A stretch of 64,000 bases of DNA from Owenia fusiformis (Eukaryota; Annelida; Polychaeta; Sabellida; Oweniidae), in assembly GCA_903813345.2 (NCBI GenBank), contig CAIIXF020000004.1:27341985-27405984 (forward strand), in the 5' to 3' direction. The notes under the pieces were generated by a model. The model was not told the origin of the DNA. It did not search any database and was given only the letters and a program-made list of their open reading frames with translations. The translations under genes were made by a program, and so were the position numbers. This document shows, piece by piece, positions 9,011 to 20,231 of this stretch. Each line of letters opens with the position of its first letter. Position 1 is the first letter of the stretch.

Positions 9011-11013
9011 AATATTTTTTTAGAAATACTTGTTTTGATTAACTAGTGGCTTGGATTTATATACATAGTAATTTGAGGACTATTGTTCTCAAGAATCCAC
9101 TATGTCCATGAATACCTGTACTTACGTACAGCACTGAGAACAAATTATAACTTTACCTAAATAGAGAGCAGATCTAATAGATAACTGAATATCACAAAAT
9201 TGAGTTTTTCTCCTTATACTGATTTCAAATAGAGATAACCTTTACCATGCTGCCTTATTTCAGCAAATATATCCCATGCAACTGGCTTATTTTTCAAAGA
9301 GTGCAAAAAATGATATGCCTGGACTAAATAATTAATATCTCAATAACTACTGAATGAATCTGGATAAAATTTTCACAAAGGGAAGATACAGTGGCCTGGC
9401 TCATGAAAAAAATGTTCTCATGAATTTTTTCGTACATTAACACGACTTGGCATAAATATACCATGAATACTCCTCCGGAATCCGCCGCTCCGCCTCTTCG
9501 TCTGGTCAGAATCCAAATCTGAATTTGCAGCGATCGAATGTTCAATTTTTCAATTCAGAAAATATTCTAGTTTCTATTTTCGATGACCGTTATCGGCTTC
9601 CAAGAGCCTAAAGAGCTCGAAATCGTAATCTATTTCCTCCACATTTTCGTTGTGATCGTATTTGTCCACCATTTTGTACGATTCGTTCACTAAAAACGAC
9701 TAAAACACTGTTTAAAATTGTTGAATTGAGAATTATTTTTCGAAATATCGCCATTTCTAGGTCAACAGGAAGTCATGTTAGGCACTGAATAAATCGGGCA
9801 ATCTAATTGGACAATACGAATGGCGCGAAAAAGTAAAGTTTTTAAAAGTTTGAAATCGGGCGTACGGGTCCGCCGGCAGTTGTGAGAGACATTTTAGTCT
9901 CGGCGGACGAGTCCGCCGGCAGCACGCTAAAGGTTGTATGTTAATCAGCTTCATATAAAATAGACATAGTTCTTTGCAAATGTATCATTTTATGATTTTG
10001 TTACAGTTTTTTTTGAATGAAGAATCGATTTTTGATTTAAAAAGAGGTAAATTAAAAAAACATAATTTCAAACTACATTTAGTAATTCAACAACTACTTT
10101 GTAATTTGAAATACTTAGTAATTAAATTACAAGAAGGGGATTTGTGATCTGTAAAATACACTGAGAAAAAGACATTTTATAAGTGAATAACATGTATGAA
10201 TAATTAATTTACTTTGGTGGAACTATGATTACTGAAATGGATCAATTTACAAATGCAAACAATATTTGGCAATAAACATTTGATTTCACTTAAACAAGTA
10301 ATAACGTGAATGACTTACAGAAGTACTAAGTAATCATATTGAGAGTGGTAGTAAATTACTAGTATATCTAGAAGAAATTACTCAGTAATATAATAACATA
10401 CAAATAAAATGAAAATACAGATATTAGTAATTTATTAACATTGATAGTATAATAATTACTGAATTTAGTGATTCACATCCAAAAAACAATTACCTAGTAA
10501 TTACTAGTAATATAATTACATAAATGTCATGCGACAGTTCCTGAGCCATTCGTCCAAATGCCCATGCACAAATATGAGCGCAGTAGCTGTGCACGAATCC
10601 GACCACGAACCCTCCCTATAAGAATCGAAACTGGACACGAGTATGCCTATGCAACTAGAGTGTTGAAGACGAACCACATTCTAAATAATACAGGAGTTTA
10701 GCCTAGTTCAACGTCGTTAAACTCAATAACGGCGTTCTTTACTATTAGGAATTTTCTTGGGGTGTGAAAGTGGGTTTACAAGTCCTGGACTTTAAAATCT
10801 AGAATCTATATTCCCTCGGACTTCTAAACCTTAGTAATGAACGTCTTGGTTATGGGATTTATTGTCTCTTGTGGACTTGTAAACCTAGATTTAATTATCC
10901 ATAAGATTTCAACCGGACTATCACACCTAAGATTTATAGTCTGGATATGCTACAGTTATCTTTAGGCCTGCGTCGCAAAAACAAATAAACAAACAAACAA
11001 ACAAATTACTAAG
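9011..11013. other. Intergenic; AT-rich, repeat-bearing
   Basis: No convincing gene except the short ORF at 9574-9672. Around 10060-10530 there is an interspersed GTAATTAC/TAGTAATT-rich tract like those around the C2H2 copy A. A (CAAA)n run lies at about 10980-11005. Confidence 0.5.
9574..9672 (-). CDS. Possible short first exon or micro-ORF starting M-V-D-K
   Basis: Minus-strand ATG in AAAATGG context opens a 32-codon acidic ORF (M-V-D-K-Y-D-H-N-E-N-V-E-E, then D-F-E-L-F-R-L-L-E) to TAG. It could be a first exon for the minus-strand C2H2 gene downstream, but no strong donor was seen. Other AAAATGGTGGACAAA starts occur in repeats at 37.9 and 57.9 kb. No function is assigned. Confidence 0.25.
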   Translation of the reverse strand: MVDKYDHNENVEEIDYDFELFRLLEADNGHRK

Positions 11014-14000
11014 AAATTCTCCATCTAAAATGTCACTCGACTTTTTGGCAATTAAAAGTCCCTGCCTGCATTTAGTAGTCATATATTGTCATGTGCATAA
11101 TTTTGAAACCATATCCTAATTATTTCACAAACCCTTTGTTGATTCTGCCATAGTTTCCAATTTGTAAACAGCATTAAAGCCTTTTTAATTGGGAACTTTT
11201 TTGAAATTTCCAAAATGGCTGCCATGTGATTCCAGAATTAACATGAGTGTGACGTGACATCACAGTTGCTCGTTCCTAGGTAACAACAAGATCACAATTG
11301 CTCGTTTCTAGATAGCAACAAGATTTTTGATAAAATGGCACAGAATTACCCTGATTAACACCCTTAAAATCAGATTTTCAAAGAATATATTTGGAGAAAC
11401 AATAAACATAGCCGTAGGGACCGGGGGTTCGATGGGTTCGGACGAACCCCCGGTCGGGATTCCCCCTCAAAAATATTTGTGGAAAATTCATTGCAATAAC
11501 CAATAACATATATTCAATTTATATGACTAGTAGATAAAAATAGTAAATTTACACTTCTCTCCAAAAGATTGGCAACCTCAGGCACGGGGTGAGATTGTTT
11601 AATTTTGGGAAGACCCCGGAGCATTATGACATTATGCAAAGAAAAAATATCAATAAAAAGCTGCTCCATCTACAGTGAAATAAACAAATTGTCTTAATAC
11701 TGATGAAAACACATTTTCTTTCAAATCTGTGCCCTGGGTTTTTAACAACGCCGTCCTCCCATTATGAGGACGTAAATAAATAGTCATGGATGCAGAAAAA
11801 AATTGTTGGTGCGTTCTTGGGACGCATTACTCACCATAGGTTGCAAATAAATGTTATTTTATATGAAAAACGTCCCTAATTGGCGAAAACATATCAGAAA
11901 TAAAATTGTCGAATGAAAAAAATAGAAAGTAAATTATTTTAGGTCAAACGGCATTTCCTCCAAGTTTAACCCAATAAATCAAGCTTATACAACTTAAACT
12001 TAAAAAATATAGTATAACTTACCTTAATAATACTTATTTTGCTGAAACAATATGATAAAACCGGTACATTTTGGTCAAAATGTGGCCGGCTTTGCAAAAA
12101 GATTTCAATGTGAGAAGTGATATAAACACTGCCATCTTTTGGATTTTATAGTTAGTTTTTTGCTTAGAGAAATCAGTCTACACACGTGCCATCTATATTC
12201 AGATATACAGCTATGATTACATTGAATTGCATTGACTGGGGTTTAGAATTTGACATGGGATTAAATATGATGATTATTTAGGATATACAAAATGTGAGAA
12301 TATTAAAATTGAAATTTAGAAATGCATCAAGGCAAGCTGTTGAAAGACTTCCTGGAAATGCTTAGATTGCTCAATTTTGAAGGTATAAATATAGAAAATT
12401 TCTGTGGGGAGGCTCAGGCCCCTCTTTCATGTCTTTAGAGTTCGCTTCGCTTGCATGAATTGGGTCAATTGGGTCTATATAATTAATGTTTTTGCAAATA
12501 ATTTTTAATTTTAGGATAGAATCTGAGTATTATTAATTGAATCATAAAGTCACGAGGTAAAGGGTATTATCATGCCACGCCCTCCTAAAGTTAAGAGGTA
12601 CCTCCCAGAATGGGAAAACACATACCCCTGGCTGCAGTATGTTGCAGGCCAAGGAATGCAGTGCAGTTTATGCATCAGGGCTGGAAAGAGGAACATTTTC
12701 ACCAGCCCAAATGGGTGCAAAGACTTTCAAATGGCCTTGGATGTGACATTCTGTAACGCCTTGTGTATAAACGTTACTTCTTCATCATTGACACTTGTAC
12801 AATCTGACCCCAGGGTCTAAATACATGCAATAAAAACATGATTAAGCAACATAAAGAATACATGTGTATTATTAAGTGTTTCTCTTTTTTTCAATTGGGA
12901 CCCACTTTTTTTGGGAGGGACCCCAAATTTTTATAACACTGGGTCCCCGGGACTCACTTTTCATAGTCCCTATTGAAAACGCTGTGTGCCCCTCCGTTTT
13001 GTTTTATTTCAAACAAAAAAAATCTTGCTAAGTCCCCGGGTCTGACAAGTCCTCAAAAGCAAATATTAAATAATAGAAACATTTTGAAATGAGTTATTAT
13101 TAAAAGCATATGTATCATTTATAAACACAAGTATTTGATCGAATGGGTATTTATTATCCATCACTTTTTAAGGAAAAATAAATCGATTGCGAAAAAATCA
13201 GTTTTGCTTTTTCAGATGCACGTTCATCTCGGTGATCATTTTAAGATTAAAATGTTGCTGTTTCAGTGTATTAAGTATTTACTCTATTTTCAAGAATATC
13301 AAACTTTAGTGGATCGCGTTTATGACATTAATTATAATATGTTTAGCAAATAAATGGATTAAGGGAGGCAATTAGGTGAGTATGTCTGTGTTACTAGATA
13401 CAAGTGTAAAAGGTACACACATTACGTGCAGTGGAAAGTTCTGTCCAATAAAAAGGCCAGATGCAGTCATCTTTTGCTGAGGAAAGCAAAGGCGTAAGGA
13501 GGATTATATCAAATAAGTCTAGATTTATTATTTCAAATGAGTATTACATTCTCACAGTTAAGGGAAAAAGTTCATAATAAAAAATATTAAAAAATCACAT
13601 GGTGTACCAATATGCATTGCTTCCTGATAATCACTTTTTATTTTCTAAAAAACTGATCCACTGATAATCAGCGGATTAAAAAATTCATCAAAAGAGGTAA
13701 AAAATGGGAAAATTTGGAGGCATTGGAAGTGAAATCAAATTACATTTTAATCAATATTATAAGTATTTTCCCCGCAGGTTATGTAAATAAAAATTCAAAT
13801 ATAAAGAGGAGGCAGGGAGCTTAGGTTGCCAAGCTTTTGGAGGGGAGTGTACTTGCCAGAAAGACAGAGGATTGGCCTACCACAAGTTTCAAAATTGTGT
13901 GTCTAAAAAGATTTGGCAGCATTCTTGAATAAAATAATAAAACGTTAATTTCTCAAAAACAAATCAAAGTCTATAATGATTCACAAGTTCATCTAAAATG

Positions 14001-14877
14001 TTTTCATTTCTCAAAACATTCATGATTCTCGTCATTAATGATAAAAACAGCGGGACGGTGATAGAATGTTTCATTTCATATGTAATACAATAATATTTGT
14101 CATCTGTGACTTTTATCGTCAGTACCAATTGAGAGTATTCGTGCAGCCATTACGACTTTTATTGTGCGCCATGATTAAATAAGTAGTTACATTCTTAAAA
14201 AATATTTGCTATGAATATACTAGTTTTCAGTAAATAACTGTAAGTTCATGAGGTCTTGCAAAATGAAATATAAAATAAGATTCTTTTGATTTGGATTCTT
14301 TTCAAAAATCATTTAAAAGTGTGGGAAAATAGCATGTGTCTGAATATCTTTGAATGAACTCTAAAGCATGAATTGGGAATGACGATTTATCTATGGTAGC
14401 TCGTCAAAAACATGTTCCTTAGAGATATGTTATAATTTTCCCTTAACAAAAGTTGGCTCAATGTATGCTAACCCTTGATTTGGATTCCATTGAACAATTA
14501 AACAAGTGCAGTAAAATTTAAATGTATGATTTTGCTACCAGATTTCAATATCTTTTCAGTAAAAGATTCACCAAAAACTATTTCAACATAGAAAATCAAA
14601 TTGTTGCCAAACTTTTGGAGGGGTACGGTGTACATTGTATGTATGACAAATACAAAAAATGCTTTTTTGTGAGGTACACCGAAGAAGGGGAAGATTTGTG
14701 GATACATAGAAAATCGAACCCCTGGTCACCATTTGCTGGCTACGCCACTGATAAAGGTAAGTGGAATAAATTAGAAGATGGTTTCAAGTTACCACAGAAG
14801 TCAATTTGAAACTCAAGAATGGTTTCTTTGACTCATAATCACAAAAAAAGTCGAGTGACATTTTAGATGGAGAATTT
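11014..14877. mobile_element. 3.9-kb region bounded by ~34-bp inverted repeats
   Basis: AAATTCTCCATCTAAAATGT at 11014 and onward to 11047 is inverted at 14842-14877 with one A-run length difference. The interior holds a TTF/BED-like zinc-finger fragment (12572-12820), a G/C-rich GTAGGGACCGGGGGTTCGAT hairpin (11409-11455), and inverted copies of a word TTGCCAA..CTTTTGGAGGGG at 11555-11590 and 13825-13855. This is either one old transposon with nested insertions or a coincidence of two MITEs. Confidence 0.45.
12572..12820 (+). pseudogene. Fragment of a TTF/BED-like zinc finger from a hAT-type transposon-derived gene
   Basis: ATG in CATCATGCC context starts a basic leader (M-P-R-P-P-K-V-K-R-Y-L) then W-E-N-T-Y-P-W-L, C-S-L-C, and F-T-S-P-N-G-C-K-D-F. 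This W..YPWL..C-x2-C..F..GC..F pattern is the N-terminal half of the TTF-type zinc finger found before hAT transposase domains and in KIAA1586-like genes. The expected downstream histidines are missing: the frame runs into unrelated sequence after about residue 53 and stops at 82. It may end in an unrecognised donor or be a broken fragment. No hAT dimerisation domain is seen nearby. Confidence 0.5.
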
Positions 14878-16150
14878 CCATTTAAGAAGCCCCTACTTAC
14901 ATGTATAGGCAAACATACGGAATAACCACGGAGAATAATATATGAGCTACTTAAAAGATAAACCCATACCTTCATACAACGCTGTGTCACACCAGAACGC
15001 TTCGTTTGCTGCAACTTAGCCGCCTAACCTCCATTCTTGGCTGAAAATTATTTCACCATCTCAGACATCTGCAAGTCCGTCAGCCCGCCAAATTGAAATT
15101 GCAAGTTTGACTTTACTGAGACGAATTTTATCAGCTTTGCTTCATTCCCTCGATGTTTTCACCACACATGGTAAATCTAGCCACAACGGAAATACTTTTG
15201 ATAAACCATTTATCAAGTTATCACAGAAAACTCCATAGAATAACACTAATTTAAGTGAATTCGCACTATACTCCGTCTCCTTGTAAAATCCATCATGGCT
15301 GGCGCGTACCTTCTAAGAACGTGACGTCATCGACGGAATAGAATCGTCCAAAGAAGGGGTGCAAGGTAAGTATAACGCACTGCCATCTATCGTTTCGGTG
15401 GTGTCTATGCCATGTCAATAATCTACAAAAGGCTAATAAGCCCATATTAAAGCAGATATTATGATTTAACATGGGCTTATTAGCCTTTGCAGATTATGGA
15501 CATAGACATAGACACCAAGGATGCCAAGGATCAATTCATGAACGTGCAAATGAAATTAGAGGCCAGGTAACTTCATGGCGTAGAATAATGGAAATAACGT
15601 CACAACGCATGCGCGTAAATCAACATTTCATGGTCCAGACAGTAGGACGGCACATTGAAAAAACCCATTGTTGTTTACCAAACTTTATATCAAAGTGGTG
15701 TAACGATATATGACGTCATCGCACTACTTGTTTCTGGTCCGTTGACTACCATCTTTATGAGGTCCATTGAAATGGTAAACATTTAAACATTTGAAAATGA
15801 AAGTGACGGATAGAATTCTACTGATCTCTTCTTTCGAACTATCTCATTTTAATGTTAGAGAAATGCACATGAATGGGAGTAAAATGCAATCAAACACGTG
15901 AGACTTTCACTCATATTGTACCCTATATTCCTGCAAAATTAACATTGATTAAACACCATTTTTTTAAATGTCTGAATCGCTTAAAAGTTAAAGTAAATAC
16001 GATATTTTATAAGTACCAAATATCAATCAGTTCCGATAAAATGCCTTCATTTGTTACATTTTCTGCGAAAACGATTGGGCATAATTTCGGTAGATATGTG
16101 TATTTTACGACGTTATATGCATGGTTGAATCCAAAAAGTAGCGTCATTCA
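14878..16150. other. Intergenic with one long hairpin
   Basis: No gene supported. The hairpin at 15401-15515 is described separately. Confidence 0.5.
15401..15515. repeat. Imperfect 49-bp-arm hairpin
   Basis: GTGTCTATGCCATGTCAATA at 15401 pairs with TATGGACATAGACATAGACA ending near 15515; AAAGGCTAATAAGCCCAT pairs with ATGGGCTTATTAGCCTTT. The loop is ~17 bases. It is either a small MITE or, if transcribed, a pre-miRNA-like fold. Confidence 0.75.
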
Positions 16151-16157
16151 GTAAAAT

Positions 16158-18860
16158 TATCATGTGTGCGTAAAAGTATGTGGATATTTCATTTTGAGTA
16201 ACTGAATTATCAAATTGACATATATATTGTCTTTGGAACATCACCTTTACACAGAATTATTTTCATAATGATTGCTCGTTTTCTTCCATGATAAAATGCA
16301 ATTTTAGACCTGCAGCTGACTCATATCAAAAAATATTTAGCAATGAGTTCAGGCTCACTGATTTTTAAGATAGATGAAATGAACAAAAGGGGAAAGGGTT
16401 ATGTGTGCGGTAAAGCATGTGGATATTAAACTTTCAATAAATGAATTACAATTTTGATGTTTATATGATCTGAAGAACATCACCTTTTCACATAATTATT
16501 TTCATAATAATTGTTCAATTTCTTTCATGATAAACTGCAATTTTAGACCCGACATGTATTAAAGAAGTATCGGACAATGTATTAAGGCTCACTGATTTTT
16601 AGGATAAAAATGAGCAAAAGGAGAAAAGGTCACGTGTGCGTAAAAGCGTGTCAGTATTTGGATTTGAAGAAATGAATTAAAGTTTTGACATTAATATTAT
16701 TTGTGAAGCATCACCTTAACATAGAATTATTTTTATAATTTTTGCTTGGTTCCTTCCAAGAGAAAATGCAATTATAGACCTGGCACGCGTATCAAAGAAG
16801 TATTTGGCAATTGCGTCCAGTCTCTTTGGGTTTCAAGGTAAATGAAATAAGCAAAACTGGAAAAGGTCATGTGTGCATAAATGCGTGTCAGTATTTAATT
16901 TTGAAGAAATGAATCAATTTTTTGACATTAATATTGTTTGTGAAGCATCACCTCTACGCAGAATTATTTTTATAATTTTTGCTTGGTTCCTTCCATGAGA
17001 AAATGCAATTATAGACCTGGTACACGTATCAAGGTTGTATAGCGTTCGGTCTCCTTGGTTTTCAAGGTAAATGAAATGAGCAAAACTGGAAAAGGTCATG
17101 TGTGCTAAAAGCGTGTGAGTATTTAATTTTTGATATTTTTTGACATTTTTGACATTTATTATAATATCTATTGGAAATCATCTTTACACAGAATTATTTT
17201 TTGATTCAAATTTAGTTCCTTCTATTAGAAAGGCATGGCTAAGATTGGTTCATATGTATAACTGTAATGAGATTTTTATGTTTGAATCGCACAAAAAGAG
17301 ATAATGTCACATGTGCGTGAATGCATGTCAATATCTTATTTTAAAACTGAATTATGATTTTGACATTTTCAAAAGCTTTAAACCATTGCCTTCCACATAT
17401 TTATTTTCTTAACATGAGAACTTAAAACACGTTCTAAATAAGAAAGGTCAATGTGAGTTGAATTAAAATTTTAAAAAAATCAATTATCTGCGCAGGGTGA
17501 TCACTAAGTTCTGGGAATTTATCTGTCATTTCATTATTTTTCAACCAATTTACTTGAAATTTTCAAGGTAAATGGGGAGTGTAATTTTGGGTTGGATAAA
17601 AGAGTCTCATAGTCATCTGATGTCACAATGGATAATTATTGTTACTATAGCAACATGACAAATGGCGTAGCGGGTCAAGTAAAATAAAGATGAATTCAAA
17701 TTTTGCTTGATCCAAAACTATGGTTAATAAATACCTATTTGGTGGACATATTTCTGTGTTTTTTTTATATTTTTCAAATACTTCTAACTTTAGTTTCTAA
17801 AGTAACATCTTTATTGTTATATAAGAGTGTACTTTTCTCTATTTTCGTACCATTCACCAGCATTTCAAAGTCACAATCATGACTAAAAATAGCGGGGAGT
17901 TATCTTCCATTATGACTATATGCTCCTTCCCATTACTCAAGCTGCCGATACTACTCTTGAAGAATTAGGGTTCACACAAGTTATTACTGCCTCGTATTCA
18001 TCAGACAATATTCACCAGATGAAGCACTATTAGGTTTCACTTCATTTTGGGTGCTAAAGCATTATATGAGAGGTCATAAGTTTGATTCCGATAAGGGACT
18101 AATTTCAACGGCTTGAGTAAATCTTCAAGGGATACCAAAGGGAGGACTGGAACACATCTTTATGGACTAAGTTTGTCAACAACGCATGTGCGTCCAGGCT
18201 AATGGAAACAATCATAAATGAAACGATCCTCTCAGCAATGAAGAATACTCCTGAATAAATGACTTCAAGAGTACTGTTCTGCCTCCAGTACAAGTAGTTT
18301 GAAGCAACAATCTAGGCAAGATGAATATGTTTTGGCAGGAAATTTTAAAATTAACATCAGTCAAAATTTGCTGACCCGCGAACCACTTTTACCTTTTTTG
18401 TAATTACAATAAAATAAATTGTAGATGTGATATGTGTATGAAACATTGCTTGTCAATTCAGAATTATACAATGTACACTTGCTGAAAATTTCAACTCAAA
18501 TGGTTGACGAATCTTGAAATGGCAGACCAATTCCCAGAACTTAATGATCACCCTGTATAACGAAAATGCGCAGATAATTGATTTTTTTTAAATTTTAATT
18601 CAACTCACATTGACCTTTATTACGTCATACGGGATTTCGTGCTTTAAATGGGCTGAAGGTGAAGAATGGCACGTGTACGAAAACGTTTGTTACCAATTCA
18701 TCTTTCAAAACACATTTTTATTTTTTACATATCTATGATCTATGATATATAACCTATGTAAAGAATTATTTTCAGATTAATTGCTAGGTTAATTCAATAA
18801 GCAATTCTGAGGTATATTTGAACTTTAATATCATAGCAGATGTAATTCGGACAAAAGTTT
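16158..18860 (+). repeat. Degenerate tandem repeat, unit ~212-240 bp, interrupted by a mariner
   Basis: Units begin with ATGTGTGCGTAAAAGTATGT-like words at about 16158, 16399, 16632, 16868, 17097 and 17309, and again at 18671 after the mariner insertion. Each unit also carries CATCACCTTTACACAGAATT and TTTTCTTCCATGATAAAATG-like words in the same order. Divergence between units is high, so the array is old. Confidence 0.75.
17493..18555. mobile_element. Degenerate mariner-like transposon (1.06 kb)
   Basis: The TIR CAGGGTGATCACTAAGTTCT (17493 on) is inverted with two mismatches at 18529-18555. On the plus strand about 17905-18010 reads T-L-E-E-L-G-F-T-Q-V-I-T-A-S-Y-S-S-D, and 18045-18215 reads R-G-H-K-F-D-S-D then H-I-F-M-D and C-V-Q-A-N-G-N, matching the C-terminal third of mariner transposases. 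Several stops and frameshifts interrupt it and the N-terminal two thirds are not recognisable, so it is a dead relic. The flanks are also inverted copies of each other over a further ~50 bp (17444-17492 and 18556-18616). Confidence 0.75.
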
Positions 18861-20230
18861 TAAAATTCAAGAAGAGATTAAATCAATCAAAATAAATCTT
18901 ATGATTCAACCCAGTCGACAATACTTGGTTCAGTTCTTTCATTTTCAATCATACCATGGTCATAGATTAACATAAGTGACCGTTCGAATACATACCATTT
19001 TTTGTAGAAAATTAAAGAAAATCGCGTTATAACATGTATCGAGTAATTGCCAAGTTTACGTCTTAAGTTTGATCTGGTAAACAGCATTCTTCATTAAGTC
19101 ACACATATAAGTTAAGGGAAGCAAAAGATCATTTTAAAAATGAAGCATATCAATAGATATTTTTAACATTAAAATACTTTAAGAAAGTAAGCTTATACTA
19201 GTAGATTTGCTAGAACTAGCTGTTTGGAATTCATCAACTTTTCTCCACAGGATCATTTCGTAGTACAAATGCAGGTCATTCAAAGGAAATATAGGTTTCA
19301 ACAACCCCGTCTATGAATATTGATCTTTTACAGACAGCAAAGGTAAGTTTAAAACAGAAATACTTCTTACGAATCAAAATTACATTTTAAACTTAGAATT
19401 GTGATCTACGATCTTATGGGTATGTGACAAATTTGATTAGATACATTCACTCAGCACGCCGTTAAACATATAATTAACTTTACAAGCGTAACTATAGGTA
19501 ACTTCGATTTTAATATGTTCAAGTTCAAGTTCTGTAGTCTCGAGAGTCAAACGATTATCAAAGTTCATTTGGCCTGCTTTTAGAATTGGGAAAACAAAGG
19601 CAAGGTTTATGTTTTATGAACATTCTGATTTGATAGCAAACTTTATTTTTGAATGTATTAAATCAAATAAAGCTTATTGCGTCGGGGCCTGTACGTTCGC
19701 CCAATTAAAGGCAAATGTGCCGTCAATTAAAGAAACATGCACAGTGGTACACCGTTTTTGGAAAACATAACACTGATAATAAAAATTCATCAATTGTTAT
19801 GAAATTTGCACCATCATTAAAAGGAATCTCGAATTTCATGATGACAAAATATCGGATATATATGACAAGAAATAAAAATTTGTTACATTTTTTCCCAAAA
19901 AGTTTTAAAATAAAAATAAACTAAAAAAATAATATTTTCACGACAAAAAATAAATAGTTCAACTGTTTTGATTCTACATGACGTTTTCAAAGAGTAGAGA
20001 GCTAGATTCAAAGCACCGTTCCTGCAAGTTTCAAATGAAAATATTAAAAACTGCGCGAGTAAGAGGACTGCAACTTTTTATGTCTACACTGACAAAAACT
20101 TGAAATTCCCGTTGTAAAGATATAGTCCCACGCGGAAGTGCACGTCATAAAGCTGATGGGTTAAGGCAATGTGCCGTCCAACTGAGAGATTTCAATGGAG
20201 AGCAGTCTTCATCACAATTTAAAATCTTAA
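18861..20230. other. Intergenic
   Basis: AT-rich. A stretch 19252-19341 has an acceptor-like TTCTCCACAG before it and AAAG|GTAAGTT after it, but all three frames are closed, so at most it is a non-coding exon. Nothing else supported. Confidence 0.4.
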
Positions 20231-20231
20231 T

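Noticed and set aside
9820-9925. Hammerhead-like ribozyme suggested by GTCCGCCGGCAG repeats
   Set aside because: The conserved CTGANGA and GAAA core is absent.
14522-14809. 95-codon plus-strand frame
   Set aside because: Runs through a MITE-like end (GGCTACGCCACTG) and has no domain or splice support.
19252-19341. Internal coding exon between acceptor- and donor-like signals
   Set aside because: All three frames contain stops and no partner exon was found.
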